NCBI GenBank assembly: GCA_047600805.1
Contig: JASGKG010000001.1
Span: 186,001 to 250,000, forward strand
Direction of reading: 5' to 3'
DNA length: 64,000 nucleotides
Source: JADKHC01 sp047600805
GTDB lineage: Bacteria; Verrucomicrobiota; Verrucomicrobiia; Opitutales; Opitutaceae
Position numbers and translations under genes: made by a program. Of the stretch, positions 54,146 to 62,331 are shown piece after piece (the first letter of the stretch is position 1; every line of letters starts with the position of its first letter). The notes beneath the pieces were generated by a model. It saw only the letters and a program-made list of their open reading frames with translations, did not search any database and was not told where the DNA came from.

Positions 54146-55453
54146 TTAGGCGCGCTCGGATTCGATTTGTTCGAGCGATTTGCCCGTGGTGTTGGGCATG
54201 AAGAAGAAGCCTACGGCGCCGCTAATCGTCAGAAATAGCGTCAGGCATGTGGCGAGCGTACCCACGCCGTCGTGTGAAAGCCGAGGAACGAAAGCGGTCC
54301 ACACGCCGACCATAATGCGGGCGAAACCGAAGGTGAATCCTTGTGCGGTGCCGCGCAGCATCGTGGGGAAAAGTTCCTGGCTAAAAACTTTGTAGAACGC
54401 CTCGCCTGCGAGGGCAGCGCCGCCGGCAAAGAGAACGATATTTGCCACGATCACCGGGATGCTGAACGGCATGACGATCAAGAGGCCGTAGGCAAAAATT
54501 TGAGTGATCGAACCGATCGCCCAGAGCACCTTGCGGGTCTTGTGGTTGCGGTCTGAATACGGCATGAACACGAACAACGTTACCAGCATCATGCTGACGA
54601 ACGCTGCGCTGGGCAGCCCGACGCCGAGTGCCTGGCCGCCGTTGGTGTGCTTGGTGATGAGATAGGAGTTGAACGCGCCAGCTGTGCCTGCCGCGAGGTT
54701 CCAAAAGGTGTAGATCGTCGCCGTCCAAACGAGTGCGCGGAAATTCGCGCCGGAAAAGAGCGCGGCGGTTTCGGCGGCTTTGGAACGAGTGATGTTGTAA
54801 GCTGCTTTCGCGTCCTTCCAGCGTGCGGATTCCGCGAGGCCACGCCGCAGCGCCCAGGTCACGAACGCGACGATAAACAGGTGAAAGAAAACGATGCGGA
54901 TGCCGAGAAGACCTAGACCCGATTTTTCGAGGGCGAGCGCGATCCAGAGAACAATGGCGGGCCCGAGACACCAAGCGACTTGTGTAAAACCAAGAAGTTT
55001 GCCGCGCGCTTTATCGGGAGCGAGTTCACCGACGAGTGCGAGCGAAGTAGGAATGTCTGCACCGACCGCGAGGCCAACGATGAACGTTCCCGCAAAAAGC
55101 ATCTCCTTACTCATCGAGAAGGTGATGAGCAAAATGCCGACCGCATACACCATCAGGTCGTATTGGTAGATGCGTTTACGTCCGAGTTTGTCGCCAAGCC
55201 ATCCTCCCGTGAGTGCACCGGCTGCGCAACCGATGGCGTTGGGGCCGATCGCTTGGAGCAAGCCGACCGCGCCATCGGTCATCCCAAATTGCTTTTGAAA
55301 CATGGCGAGCCCGGCACCGAGAGCGACGATCGATCCTGCGTCGAGGTACGAGGCCATGCCGGCAAGAGCGGACCATTTCCATTGCTGGTTGGTGATCTGG
55401 ATTGAATGAGCCGCTTCGGCTTTGGAGGTAGGAACGGGTAAGGTTTCGCTCAT
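54146..55453 (-). CDS. MFS sugar transporter
   Basis: A 435-residue major-facilitator protein with about 12 helices. Motif A is in GGWLGDKLGRKRIY between helices 2 and 3, with RGLAESARWKDAKAAY at the central loop and ELFPTMLRGTAQGFTFGFAR in the second half. It probably imports a sugar or oligosaccharide released by the neighbouring hydrolases (rhamnose, arabinose or apiose), or a disaccharide that GH78 then splits. Exact cargo is not evident. Confidence 0.88.
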   Translation of the reverse strand: MSETLPVPTSKAEAAHSIQITNQQWKWSALAGMASYLDAGSIVALGAGLAMFQKQFGMTDGAVGLLQAIGPNAIGCAAGALTGGWLGDKLGRKRIYQYDLMVYAVGILLITFSMSKEMLFAGTFIVGLAVGADIPTSLALVGELAPDKARGKLLGFTQVAWCLGPAIVLWIALALEKSGLGLLGIRIVFFHLFIVAFVTWALRRGLAESARWKDAKAAYNITRSKAAETAALFSGANFRALVWTATIYTFWNLAAGTAGAFNSYLITKHTNGGQALGVGLPSAAFVSMMLVTLFVFMPYSDRNHKTRKVLWAIGSITQIFAYGLLIVMPFSIPVIVANIVLFAGGAALAGEAFYKVFSQELFPTMLRGTAQGFTFGFARIMVGVWTAFVPRLSHDGVGTLATCLTLFLTISGAVGFFFMPNTTGKSLEQIESERA

Positions 55454-55504
55454 GGGCGTGACTGGACGGGGTTTGAGGTGAAAGTGGCAAGAGAAACGAA
55501 GTCT

Positions 55505-57574
55505 TTAGCGGAGTGGCATCCAGACGGTCATATCGGTGTCGCCGCGATTACCCCAGGCGAAGTAGGGGATAAGTTTTACGCGGATCTGGCGCGGCTTTTG
55601 CGGTGACGCCTCGCGATAAAGGGTTGAATCGTTCCACGCGCCGCGCTGCAGGTCGAGTGCCTGAGTGGAAAGCGTCAGGAGATTAGCGGAGGCGATGGTT
55701 TCGTGTTTTTTCTCGAACACGGGTGCTTTGCCGAAAAACGAAAGCGCGACATCGCTCATGCGGAGGCCCTTCGGCAGGTCGTCGCCCTCAAGACAGTAAA
55801 CGAGAGGTCCGTATTTCACCGCGACTTGGTTGACTGTCTCTTCGACGAGCGGGTTCGATTCGACGAGTGTGGGCGAGAAATTTAGGGCAAGTTCGATTAT
55901 GTCGCCCGCTTTCCACTGGCGTTTGATTTCGAAATAGCTGCCTGGAGTCGGCGTGCCTTCGACGGCGCGGCCATTTACACGAACTTTGGCGGCGCCCGCG
56001 TGCAGCCAGCCGGGAACCCGCAATTTAAGAGCTATAGGATGGTTCGGTGCTTCGGAGAGGGTAATCTTGATCGCGCCGTCCCAAGGGTACTCGGTTTCTT
56101 GCTTCAGCTTGATGCGCGTGCCGTCGGTCCAAGCGGTCTCAAGCGTGTTGGCGGCAAAGAGGTTTACCCAGAGCGTGTCCGGGGAAAGTGAATACACGTA
56201 ATTGTGCGCCTCGGCGATCGTGCGGACGACGTTGGGCGGACAACAGAACGACGAAGGGATATTGGCTTCGCGCGTGCGGGACCAGCGCATCGGCCATTTG
56301 AAGTCGGCAGATTTACGGAGCGGGTTGACGTAAAAGTAGAACTTCCCGTCGAGGCTGATACCGGGCAGCACGCCGTTGTACAGCGATTGCTCGAAAAGAT
56401 CGGCGTAGCGCGCTTCGCCGGTGAGTTCGAACATGCGCCAGGTCCACATAGCGTAGCCGATGGTCGCGCAGGTTTCGTTGTAGGCCGTCAGGTTGGGCAA
56501 CTGGTAATCGCGGCCGTAGGCCTGGTGCACCGGCTTGATTTGGGCGTAGAGCTTGTTTTCGGCTCCGTCGGGCGAAGCGCCGTCATAGAGCGCGCCGGTC
56601 ATGCCGGTGACGTAGAGCTTTTGCTCGGCGACATCGTGGCCGAGCGCGTCGAGCGGCTTGAGAAGTGTTGCGTCGCCGTCTTCGGTGACGAGATCGGCGA
56701 CTCCGGCGTAGAGGTAGTTCGCGCGCACCGCGTGCCCTACAGCCTCGAAAGTCTCGCGGAAAGGCGTACGATCCTGGTTGTGATCCGAACCTTCTTTGCC
56801 GCTCACGAGGCTGCGGATTTCAATCAGCTGCTTGGCGAGCTTGAGGTAGCGAGGTTCGCGAGTGGTGCGATAAAGTTCGACCACCGCCATGTAGTGCGAA
56901 GGGCAGATGGCGTTGCGGGCGAGGTCGCCGGGAACGTTTTTGCAAAGGCGCTCGATGTAGTCGGCGGCCTTGCGGGCGCAATCGAGCAGAGTGGTTTTAC
57001 CGGTAATACGATAATGAATACAGGCCGTGGTGATGAGGTGGCCCATATTGTAGGTTTCAAAATGTTCGCGGTCCTCGAACTCCTTGGCGGCCGCACCGGC
57101 TTCGCCACGGCGTTGGGGAATGATTTTATGCGTGTGCAGGTAGCCGTCTTCGCGCTGGGCCTTCGCGATCACTGCGATAATTTTATCCATCTGCGCGTCG
57201 ATGGCTGGATCTTTCGTGACGGCGTAAACCTGTGCGAGAGCCTCGAGCCACTTCAAAAAATCGCCGTCGTTAAACGGAGGGCCGTGGGGCTTGCCGTCGC
57301 CGCGACCTTCGCCGAGGCCAGCGGCCATGAGGAAGTTGTCCCAAGCGTGGCTGTCCTTCGGGCTGCTGAGGATTTCCCAGAGATGGGGAACCATCGTTGT
57401 GCGGCAAACCTCAAAACGTTCGCCCCACAGGCCGCCATTCCATTTCACGTCGGCGAGGTCGACCATGTACATTTTCGCATGGGGCGAGCGCGTGGTATTG
57501 ATCAGCGCTTTTTCGCCGCCCCAAGCGGTCGAGAACGTGGAAAGGAGAACGAGGGAGAAAGTGGACGCGCGCAT
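55505..57574 (-). CDS. GH127 beta-L-arabinofuranosidase (DUF1680)
   Basis: A 689-residue secreted enzyme (signal peptide MRASTFSLVLLSTFSTAWGG). The DUF1680 alpha/alpha-barrel shows NGGLWGERFE, EDREHFETYNMGHL, the acid/base Glu region LTAYNETCATIGYAMW, and the Zn-bound catalytic Cys motif SSFCCPPNVVRTIAE, followed by a beta-sandwich end. It should release beta-L-arabinofuranose, as found in rhamnogalacturonan II and extensin side chains. The start at 57574 follows the DUF1593 stop by two bases, so both are co-translated. GH146 and related groups are alternatives. Confidence 0.88.
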   Translation of the reverse strand: MRASTFSLVLLSTFSTAWGGEKALINTTRSPHAKMYMVDLADVKWNGGLWGERFEVCRTTMVPHLWEILSSPKDSHAWDNFLMAAGLGEGRGDGKPHGPPFNDGDFLKWLEALAQVYAVTKDPAIDAQMDKIIAVIAKAQREDGYLHTHKIIPQRRGEAGAAAKEFEDREHFETYNMGHLITTACIHYRITGKTTLLDCARKAADYIERLCKNVPGDLARNAICPSHYMAVVELYRTTREPRYLKLAKQLIEIRSLVSGKEGSDHNQDRTPFRETFEAVGHAVRANYLYAGVADLVTEDGDATLLKPLDALGHDVAEQKLYVTGMTGALYDGASPDGAENKLYAQIKPVHQAYGRDYQLPNLTAYNETCATIGYAMWTWRMFELTGEARYADLFEQSLYNGVLPGISLDGKFYFYVNPLRKSADFKWPMRWSRTREANIPSSFCCPPNVVRTIAEAHNYVYSLSPDTLWVNLFAANTLETAWTDGTRIKLKQETEYPWDGAIKITLSEAPNHPIALKLRVPGWLHAGAAKVRVNGRAVEGTPTPGSYFEIKRQWKAGDIIELALNFSPTLVESNPLVEETVNQVAVKYGPLVYCLEGDDLPKGLRMSDVALSFFGKAPVFEKKHETIASANLLTLSTQALDLQRGAWNDSTLYREASPQKPRQIRVKLIPYFAWGNRGDTDMTVWMPLR

Positions 57575-57576
57575 GA

Positions 57577-58893
57577 TTAGTGTTTGGCAGAGCTCTTTGC
57601 GGGTACCTGGCAACGAAGCATGCGAGCGGCGAAATCGCGCAGGAAGTTTTCGCGCCAGCGATTGATGCTTTTTGCCCCCTGAACGCCACTCTCGCTCAGG
57701 ATCGGGGATGGGTCATCGGTCCACCAGTGTGGATAATGATTCGACGGTTTGGCCCTAAGCCAAGGATCGGGATTGACCGAAGTAAATTCGCCCGATTGGC
57801 CATCGAGCCCCGGAGCGTTGCTCTTTACGACGTATTTCCATTTCTTCGGTTCCTTCGGCGAAAACAGGAAATGCCAGGCTCCTTGGTCGTCGAGGAATCC
57901 TGGGAAAAATTGGTTATCGACGAACAGTTCGGCTTTGGTTTTGTCGGCGGCTTTGCTTGAGCTGCGAAGGATAATTTCCAAAATTGCGTAGGTCTCGATC
58001 GTGTCGGCAGCCGTTGTAGCGCGATCGAAGGTGTAGCGCGGGCGTTCCCAAGCCCGAACAAAATGCCCGCCCCAAGAATCGCTGGTGGGGTCGTCGGGGT
58101 TTTGCCCGAGCAAATAGGCTATCGAGGGCGTGTCCCCCATCTTGACGAGCGGGGCGATTGTCGCGAAGTAATTGCCGAGGGCGCCACGGCCTTTCACGCG
58201 TGTGGCCACGAACGCCGTGTTTCCCCATTCGCCCGACTGATTGCCGCCGGTGAACCAGCCGCGATAAGTCGAATTGTTTTCTATGATCCAAAGATCCGCG
58301 TGCTCGCGGGCAATGTAGTCGTAGGCGGTCGTGGACCACTTTTTGTTCGGTCCGCCGATAAAATAGACGCGTAGATTTCGTTTGATCGACGGATCATCGT
58401 GGAGCGCCTGAGCGAGGTCGTCGATGCCGCCCCAAACGAGCAGCCACAAAGGTCGAGAGTCATTGCGGCGTGCGCATTCGATGATCCATTTCGACCCTTC
58501 GGTCGGTGTTCCCCAGCCGCGGATGTCGGCGGAGTCGGTGCCGCCCTGTTTTGTCAAACCGTGCAGCTGTTCTGGTGAGGGATAGTCCTGCGAGTAGGTT
58601 TTAAGATTCGCGTAATCCTGTGCGTAGACATCAATGATCTTATGGATGTTTTGCACGCGATTGCGCGCGCTTCCCCACGGTGAGGCGATGAGGCCTTCGA
58701 TGTCGAAGCAATCGGCGTAGACAAAAAGGTGAACGAACGATTGGAAATCATCGAAGTCCGTGCCGCCGATGTCGGATGAAACGATGACGCGCGGCTTGGC
58801 TTTCTGTGTCTGAGTTGGTTCGGGTAAGTTTGCCGACCAAGCCGTCACGATCAGGCTGCAGAATGCGGCAATGAGGGTAGCGGGGCGGAGCAT
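57577..58893 (-). CDS. DUF1593 nucleoside-hydrolase-like secreted protein
   Basis: A 438-residue protein with signal peptide MLRPATLIAAFCSLIVTAW. The nucleoside-hydrolase-like calcium site is visible in VIVSSDIGGTDFDDFQSFVHLF, with LLVWGGIDDLAQAL and a C-terminal beta-rich domain that includes WWTDDPSP. DUF1593 proteins are common in plant-polysaccharide clusters but their substrate is unknown; a pectin fragment with a furanoside is possible. The frame is open 76 codons upstream; the Met at 58893 is preferred for the signal peptide. Confidence 0.82.
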   Translation of the reverse strand: MLRPATLIAAFCSLIVTAWSANLPEPTQTQKAKPRVIVSSDIGGTDFDDFQSFVHLFVYADCFDIEGLIASPWGSARNRVQNIHKIIDVYAQDYANLKTYSQDYPSPEQLHGLTKQGGTDSADIRGWGTPTEGSKWIIECARRNDSRPLWLLVWGGIDDLAQALHDDPSIKRNLRVYFIGGPNKKWSTTAYDYIAREHADLWIIENNSTYRGWFTGGNQSGEWGNTAFVATRVKGRGALGNYFATIAPLVKMGDTPSIAYLLGQNPDDPTSDSWGGHFVRAWERPRYTFDRATTAADTIETYAILEIILRSSSKAADKTKAELFVDNQFFPGFLDDQGAWHFLFSPKEPKKWKYVVKSNAPGLDGQSGEFTSVNPDPWLRAKPSNHYPHWWTDDPSPILSESGVQGAKSINRWRENFLRDFAARMLRCQVPAKSSAKH

Positions 58894-58909
58894 GACTGAA
58901 CAAATACTA

Positions 58910-60397
58910 TCAGCTCTGTGGCAGCACTTGTCGAACGGCCTTTTGCCAACCGCTGTAGAGATTTCGCGCGTCAGCCGATTGGGCGGACGGCTGGTAAACG
59001 GTTTCCTCAGTTTTCGTCCCGGAGATTTCATCCAGTGACCGAAAAACGCCCATGCCAAGCAGGCCGGCGAGAGCGGCGCCGAGAGGCGAGCAATCGGCCA
59101 TGCCTGAGATGCGCAGGTCAACTCCCGTGAGGTCGGCTGTGAACTGCATCAGGAACTTGTTCGCCGTGGTGCCGCCGTCGCCGTGCAACGCTTTGAGCTG
59201 CACGCCGGCCTCGGCTTTCATGGCATTCAGCGCGTCGCAAATTTGATAAGCGATCGACTCGATGCCGGCGCGGGCAATGTGGCGACGATTGCTTTGGTTA
59301 CTCAGCCCGACGATCGCCGCGCGCGCCGCCGGTTGCCAATGAGGAAGCCCGAGGCCGGAGAAAGCGGGCACGAGGTAGACGCCTTCGTTGCTCTCAACTT
59401 CGAGCGCGAGGCGGTCGAGTTCGGCGACGTTCGCGAAAAGGCCGAGTTGTTCGCGCAGCCATGAAAGCGTTGCCGCCGACGAGATGATAATTCCCTCAAA
59501 GGCGTAGGTCGGCACGCCGTTAAGCACCCAGGCCAAGGCGGTGACGACGCCTTTTTGCGAGAGCTTCATCTTCGGCCCAATGTTCAACAACACTGAGGAG
59601 CCGGTGCCGAAGGTGACCTTGGCCGAGCCTGGCTGATAACAACGTTGCGCGAAAAGTGACGCTTGCGAATCGCCCATCACGCCGCAGATCGGCAGTGGCT
59701 TTTCCAAGGTGCCATCAAGCGTGGTTTCGCCGAAGTGCGCGGAGCTGTCGCGAACTTCCGGAAGCGCGGCCAAGGGAACTTGCCACCACCGGCAAAGTTC
59801 ATCGTCCCAGCGAAGTTTTTCGATATCGAACAGCAGCGTGCGACTGGCGTTGGTGGAATCGGTGGCGAAAACCGAGCCATTCGTTAGGCGATAAATCAGG
59901 TACGTGTCGATCGTGCCGATCAACGCTTCACCGGAGGCGAGTTTGCGTGCGAGTGCGAGGTTGTTGCGGACGAGCCATTGGAGTTTCGAACCCGAAAAGT
60001 ATCCGTCGAGTTTCAGCCCGGTGCGGGCGTGAAGTGTTGGTTCACGACCGCATTTCGACTGTTCATCGCAAAGCGGATCTCCGCGACGGTCTTGCCAGAC
60101 AAGCGCGTTGTGCAGCGGTTTCCCCGATCCCCGCTCAAAAACCACAATCGTCTCACGTTGGTTCGTGATGCTTAGGCAAAGAATGTCTTGCAGCCGTGCG
60201 CGCTGGCGATTCACGACCGCTCGCAAAGTGGCGAGGGTGTTTTGCCAGATTTCTTCGGCGTCGTGCTCCGCCCAGCCGGGCTGGGGATAAATTTGTTTAT
60301 GCTCGCACGATTGGCGGTCGAGGGATCGGCCGTTTTCGTCGAAGAGCAATGTCTTCGTGGCGGAGGTACTTTGGTCAACCGCTAGAACGAGGGGCAT
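58910..60397 (-). CDS. FGGY-family carbohydrate kinase (glycerol kinase-like)
   Basis: A 495-residue ATP-dependent kinase. It most resembles GlpK: SITNQRETIVVFERGSGKPL, ALVWQDRRGDP, LDGYFSGSKLQWL, GTIDTYLIYRLTNG and GVMGDSQASLF carry the Arg-Glu, Trp, Tyr and Asp that bind glycerol in GlpK. Yet no glycerol genes are near; it sits between a split transketolase and pectin hydrolases. It may phosphorylate glycerol, dihydroxyacetone-like ketoses or a branched ketose such as apulose. It starts 25 bases after the transketolase C-terminal subunit stop. Confidence 0.85.
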   Translation of the reverse strand: MPLVLAVDQSTSATKTLLFDENGRSLDRQSCEHKQIYPQPGWAEHDAEEIWQNTLATLRAVVNRQRARLQDILCLSITNQRETIVVFERGSGKPLHNALVWQDRRGDPLCDEQSKCGREPTLHARTGLKLDGYFSGSKLQWLVRNNLALARKLASGEALIGTIDTYLIYRLTNGSVFATDSTNASRTLLFDIEKLRWDDELCRWWQVPLAALPEVRDSSAHFGETTLDGTLEKPLPICGVMGDSQASLFAQRCYQPGSAKVTFGTGSSVLLNIGPKMKLSQKGVVTALAWVLNGVPTYAFEGIIISSAATLSWLREQLGLFANVAELDRLALEVESNEGVYLVPAFSGLGLPHWQPAARAAIVGLSNQSNRRHIARAGIESIAYQICDALNAMKAEAGVQLKALHGDGGTTANKFLMQFTADLTGVDLRISGMADCSPLGAALAGLLGMGVFRSLDEISGTKTEETVYQPSAQSADARNLYSGWQKAVRQVLPQS

Positions 60398-60421
60398 AAC
60401 CTTTTTCTTGAGACTCCCACC

Positions 60422-61423
60422 TCAGCGGCGGAGCAATTTTAGGGCGGTGTCGGCGAGACCTTCCATGGAAAGACCGTAGTGGCGGAAGATGTCGGCTTGG
60501 CTGCCGGTGACGGTGTATTCGTCGGGGATACCGACAATACGGAAGTTCAATGGCACACCGGATTGAGCGAGGACGCTGGCAACGGCTTCGCCGAGACCGC
60601 CGTTCACCATGTGCTCTTCGACAGTGATGACCGCTTCGCAATCGCGAGCCGCCTGGAGCACGGCTTCGTTGTCCAAAGGTTTTACCGTCGGCATGCTGAT
60701 CACGCGGCAACGCCGGTGAGCGGTTTCTTCGAGAAAGGCGGCGGCGAGCAACGCGTGAACGACGGTTTCCCCGGTAGCGATAAATGCGACGTCCATGCCT
60801 TCGTGCAGCACACGAGCTTTGCCGAAAGCAAACGGTTGGGCAGCGGGTAAATCGTAGAGCGGCGCCTTGCCGAAGCGGAGATAAACCGGCCGTTTCGCTG
60901 CAGCGGCGGCTTTGACGGCTTCGCGCGCTTCGAAATTGTCGGCCGGAGCGACCACCAGAAGGTTATTGATCGCGCGTAGTACGGCGAAGTCGTGCAGCGA
61001 ATGATGGGTCGAACCGAGCGCGCCGTAACTCACGCCTGCGCTGATGCCGACGAGTGTCACGGGATTGTCGGAGTAGGCGACGTCGTTTTTGATCTGCTCA
61101 AGCGAGCGTGCGGTCAAAAAGCAGGCGGGCGAAACGGCAAAGGTCGTTTTACCGCATGACGCCAGGCCAGCGGCGACGCCGACGAGATTCTGTTCGGCGA
61201 TGCCTACCTCAACGATCTGGTTCGGCAATGCCTTGCCGTAAGGTGCCAGCTTGCCGGAACCGCGCGAATCGCTGGTGACGGCGAGCACGTTGCGATTCCC
61301 TTCGGCGAGTTTTTGCAGCGTGGCAGCAAATTCGTCGAGGTTCGCGCGGCCCATTTTGAGGCCGAGTTTCTCCGCCATCTTTTTGGCAGCGGGGCTGTAC
61401 ATCGAAGGCGATGGAGCACTCAT
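60422..61423 (-). CDS. Transketolase C-terminal subunit
   Basis: A 333-residue half-enzyme with the pyrimidine-binding and C-terminal domains: VTSDSRGSGKLAPYGKALPNQIVEVGIAEQNLVGVAAGLA (in parts), YGALGSTHHSLHDFAVLRA, VYLRFGKAPLYDLP and VEEHMVNGGLGEAVASVLA. The conserved Glu of IAEQN activates thiamine diphosphate. It overlaps the N-terminal subunit by 4 bases. Split transketolases like this serve several sugar pathways, including apulose-4-phosphate (AptA/AptB) and 6-deoxy-6-sulfofructose cleavage. Confidence 0.92.
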   Translation of the reverse strand: MSAPSPSMYSPAAKKMAEKLGLKMGRANLDEFAATLQKLAEGNRNVLAVTSDSRGSGKLAPYGKALPNQIVEVGIAEQNLVGVAAGLASCGKTTFAVSPACFLTARSLEQIKNDVAYSDNPVTLVGISAGVSYGALGSTHHSLHDFAVLRAINNLLVVAPADNFEAREAVKAAAAAKRPVYLRFGKAPLYDLPAAQPFAFGKARVLHEGMDVAFIATGETVVHALLAAAFLEETAHRRCRVISMPTVKPLDNEAVLQAARDCEAVITVEEHMVNGGLGEAVASVLAQSGVPLNFRIVGIPDEYTVTGSQADIFRHYGLSMEGLADTALKLLRR

Positions 61424-62259
61424 TTGGCGACTCCTTCCAGCCGCGCGATCGCCATGTCGAGTTCTGCCAGCGCGGTTGTGTACTCTTCATCGGTCGGAAC
61501 GCCGTGGTGCCACTTGGCAACATCTTCCATAAAGCGAACCCCTTTGCCCTTCACGGTGCGCGCGATCACGACCGATGGTTTGTCGTTGGCAAGCGGTTCT
61601 TGAAGGGCGGCGGTCAGTTCCGGGATGCTGTGTCCGTCGATCGTGCGAACGGCCCAGCCGAATGCCGCGAACTTTTCCGCGAGCGGCTCGTTGTTCATGA
61701 CCTCGTGCGTGCGGCCGGAGATTTGCAGCGTGTTACAGTCGACGATTGCGGTGAGATTCTTGAGTTTATAATGTGCCGCGGCCATCGCGGCTTCCCAATT
61801 CGAACCTTCGGCGAGTTCGCCGTCGCCCATCAGCGTGAAGACGCGGTAGTCGGCATTATCCAGTTTTCCTGCAATAGCCATACCGACACACATCGGCAAA
61901 CCGTGGCCGAGGCCACCGGTGTTTTGCTCGACGCCCGCGATGTGCCGCGTCGGGTGTCCGACGTAGTGCGACTGGTATTGGCACATGGTGAACAGGTCGG
62001 CATCTGGGAAAAACCCCTTGTCGGCGAGAACGGCGAACAACGCCTCGGCGCAATGTCCCTTGCTCTGCACGTAACGGTCCCGCTGGGGATCCGTAAACGT
62101 GGCCGGCGAGACACGGAGTATCCGATTGTATAATACGTTCAGGATATCCGTGCACGAAAGGTCGCCTCCGGTGTGGCCGGCGCCGGCGTGCTTGATGATC
62201 TCAATGATCTTGCGCCGGTAGCGGAGCGATTTGAGGGCGAGATGCTGGTCGTTCAGCAT
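61420..62259 (-). CDS. Transketolase N-terminal subunit
   Basis: A 279-residue half-enzyme that binds the diphosphate of thiamine diphosphate. Motifs are HAGAGHTGGDLSCTDILNVLY, GGLGHGLPMCVGMA and the GDG...N site MGDGELAEGSNWEAAMAAAHYKLKNL. The frame is open 18 codons upstream, but the Met at 62259 begins the family N-terminus. It follows the isomerase gene by about 70 bases. Confidence 0.92.
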   Translation of the reverse strand: MLNDQHLALKSLRYRRKIIEIIKHAGAGHTGGDLSCTDILNVLYNRILRVSPATFTDPQRDRYVQSKGHCAEALFAVLADKGFFPDADLFTMCQYQSHYVGHPTRHIAGVEQNTGGLGHGLPMCVGMAIAGKLDNADYRVFTLMGDGELAEGSNWEAAMAAAHYKLKNLTAIVDCNTLQISGRTHEVMNNEPLAEKFAAFGWAVRTIDGHSIPELTAALQEPLANDKPSVVIARTVKGKGVRFMEDVAKWHHGVPTDEEYTTALAELDMAIARLEGVAK

Positions 62260-62331
62260 GAAGAAAGTAGCGAGCAGTGAGAAGCGGGTGGCGAGTAGGA
62301 TGTGTGACGGCATGAAGCCGCTCCTTATTCA

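Noticed and set aside
56204..57580. 458-codon open frame antisense to the GH127 gene
   Set aside because: Repetitive Val/Gly/Arg-rich composition typical of an antisense shadow; the opposite strand carries a complete GH127 enzyme.
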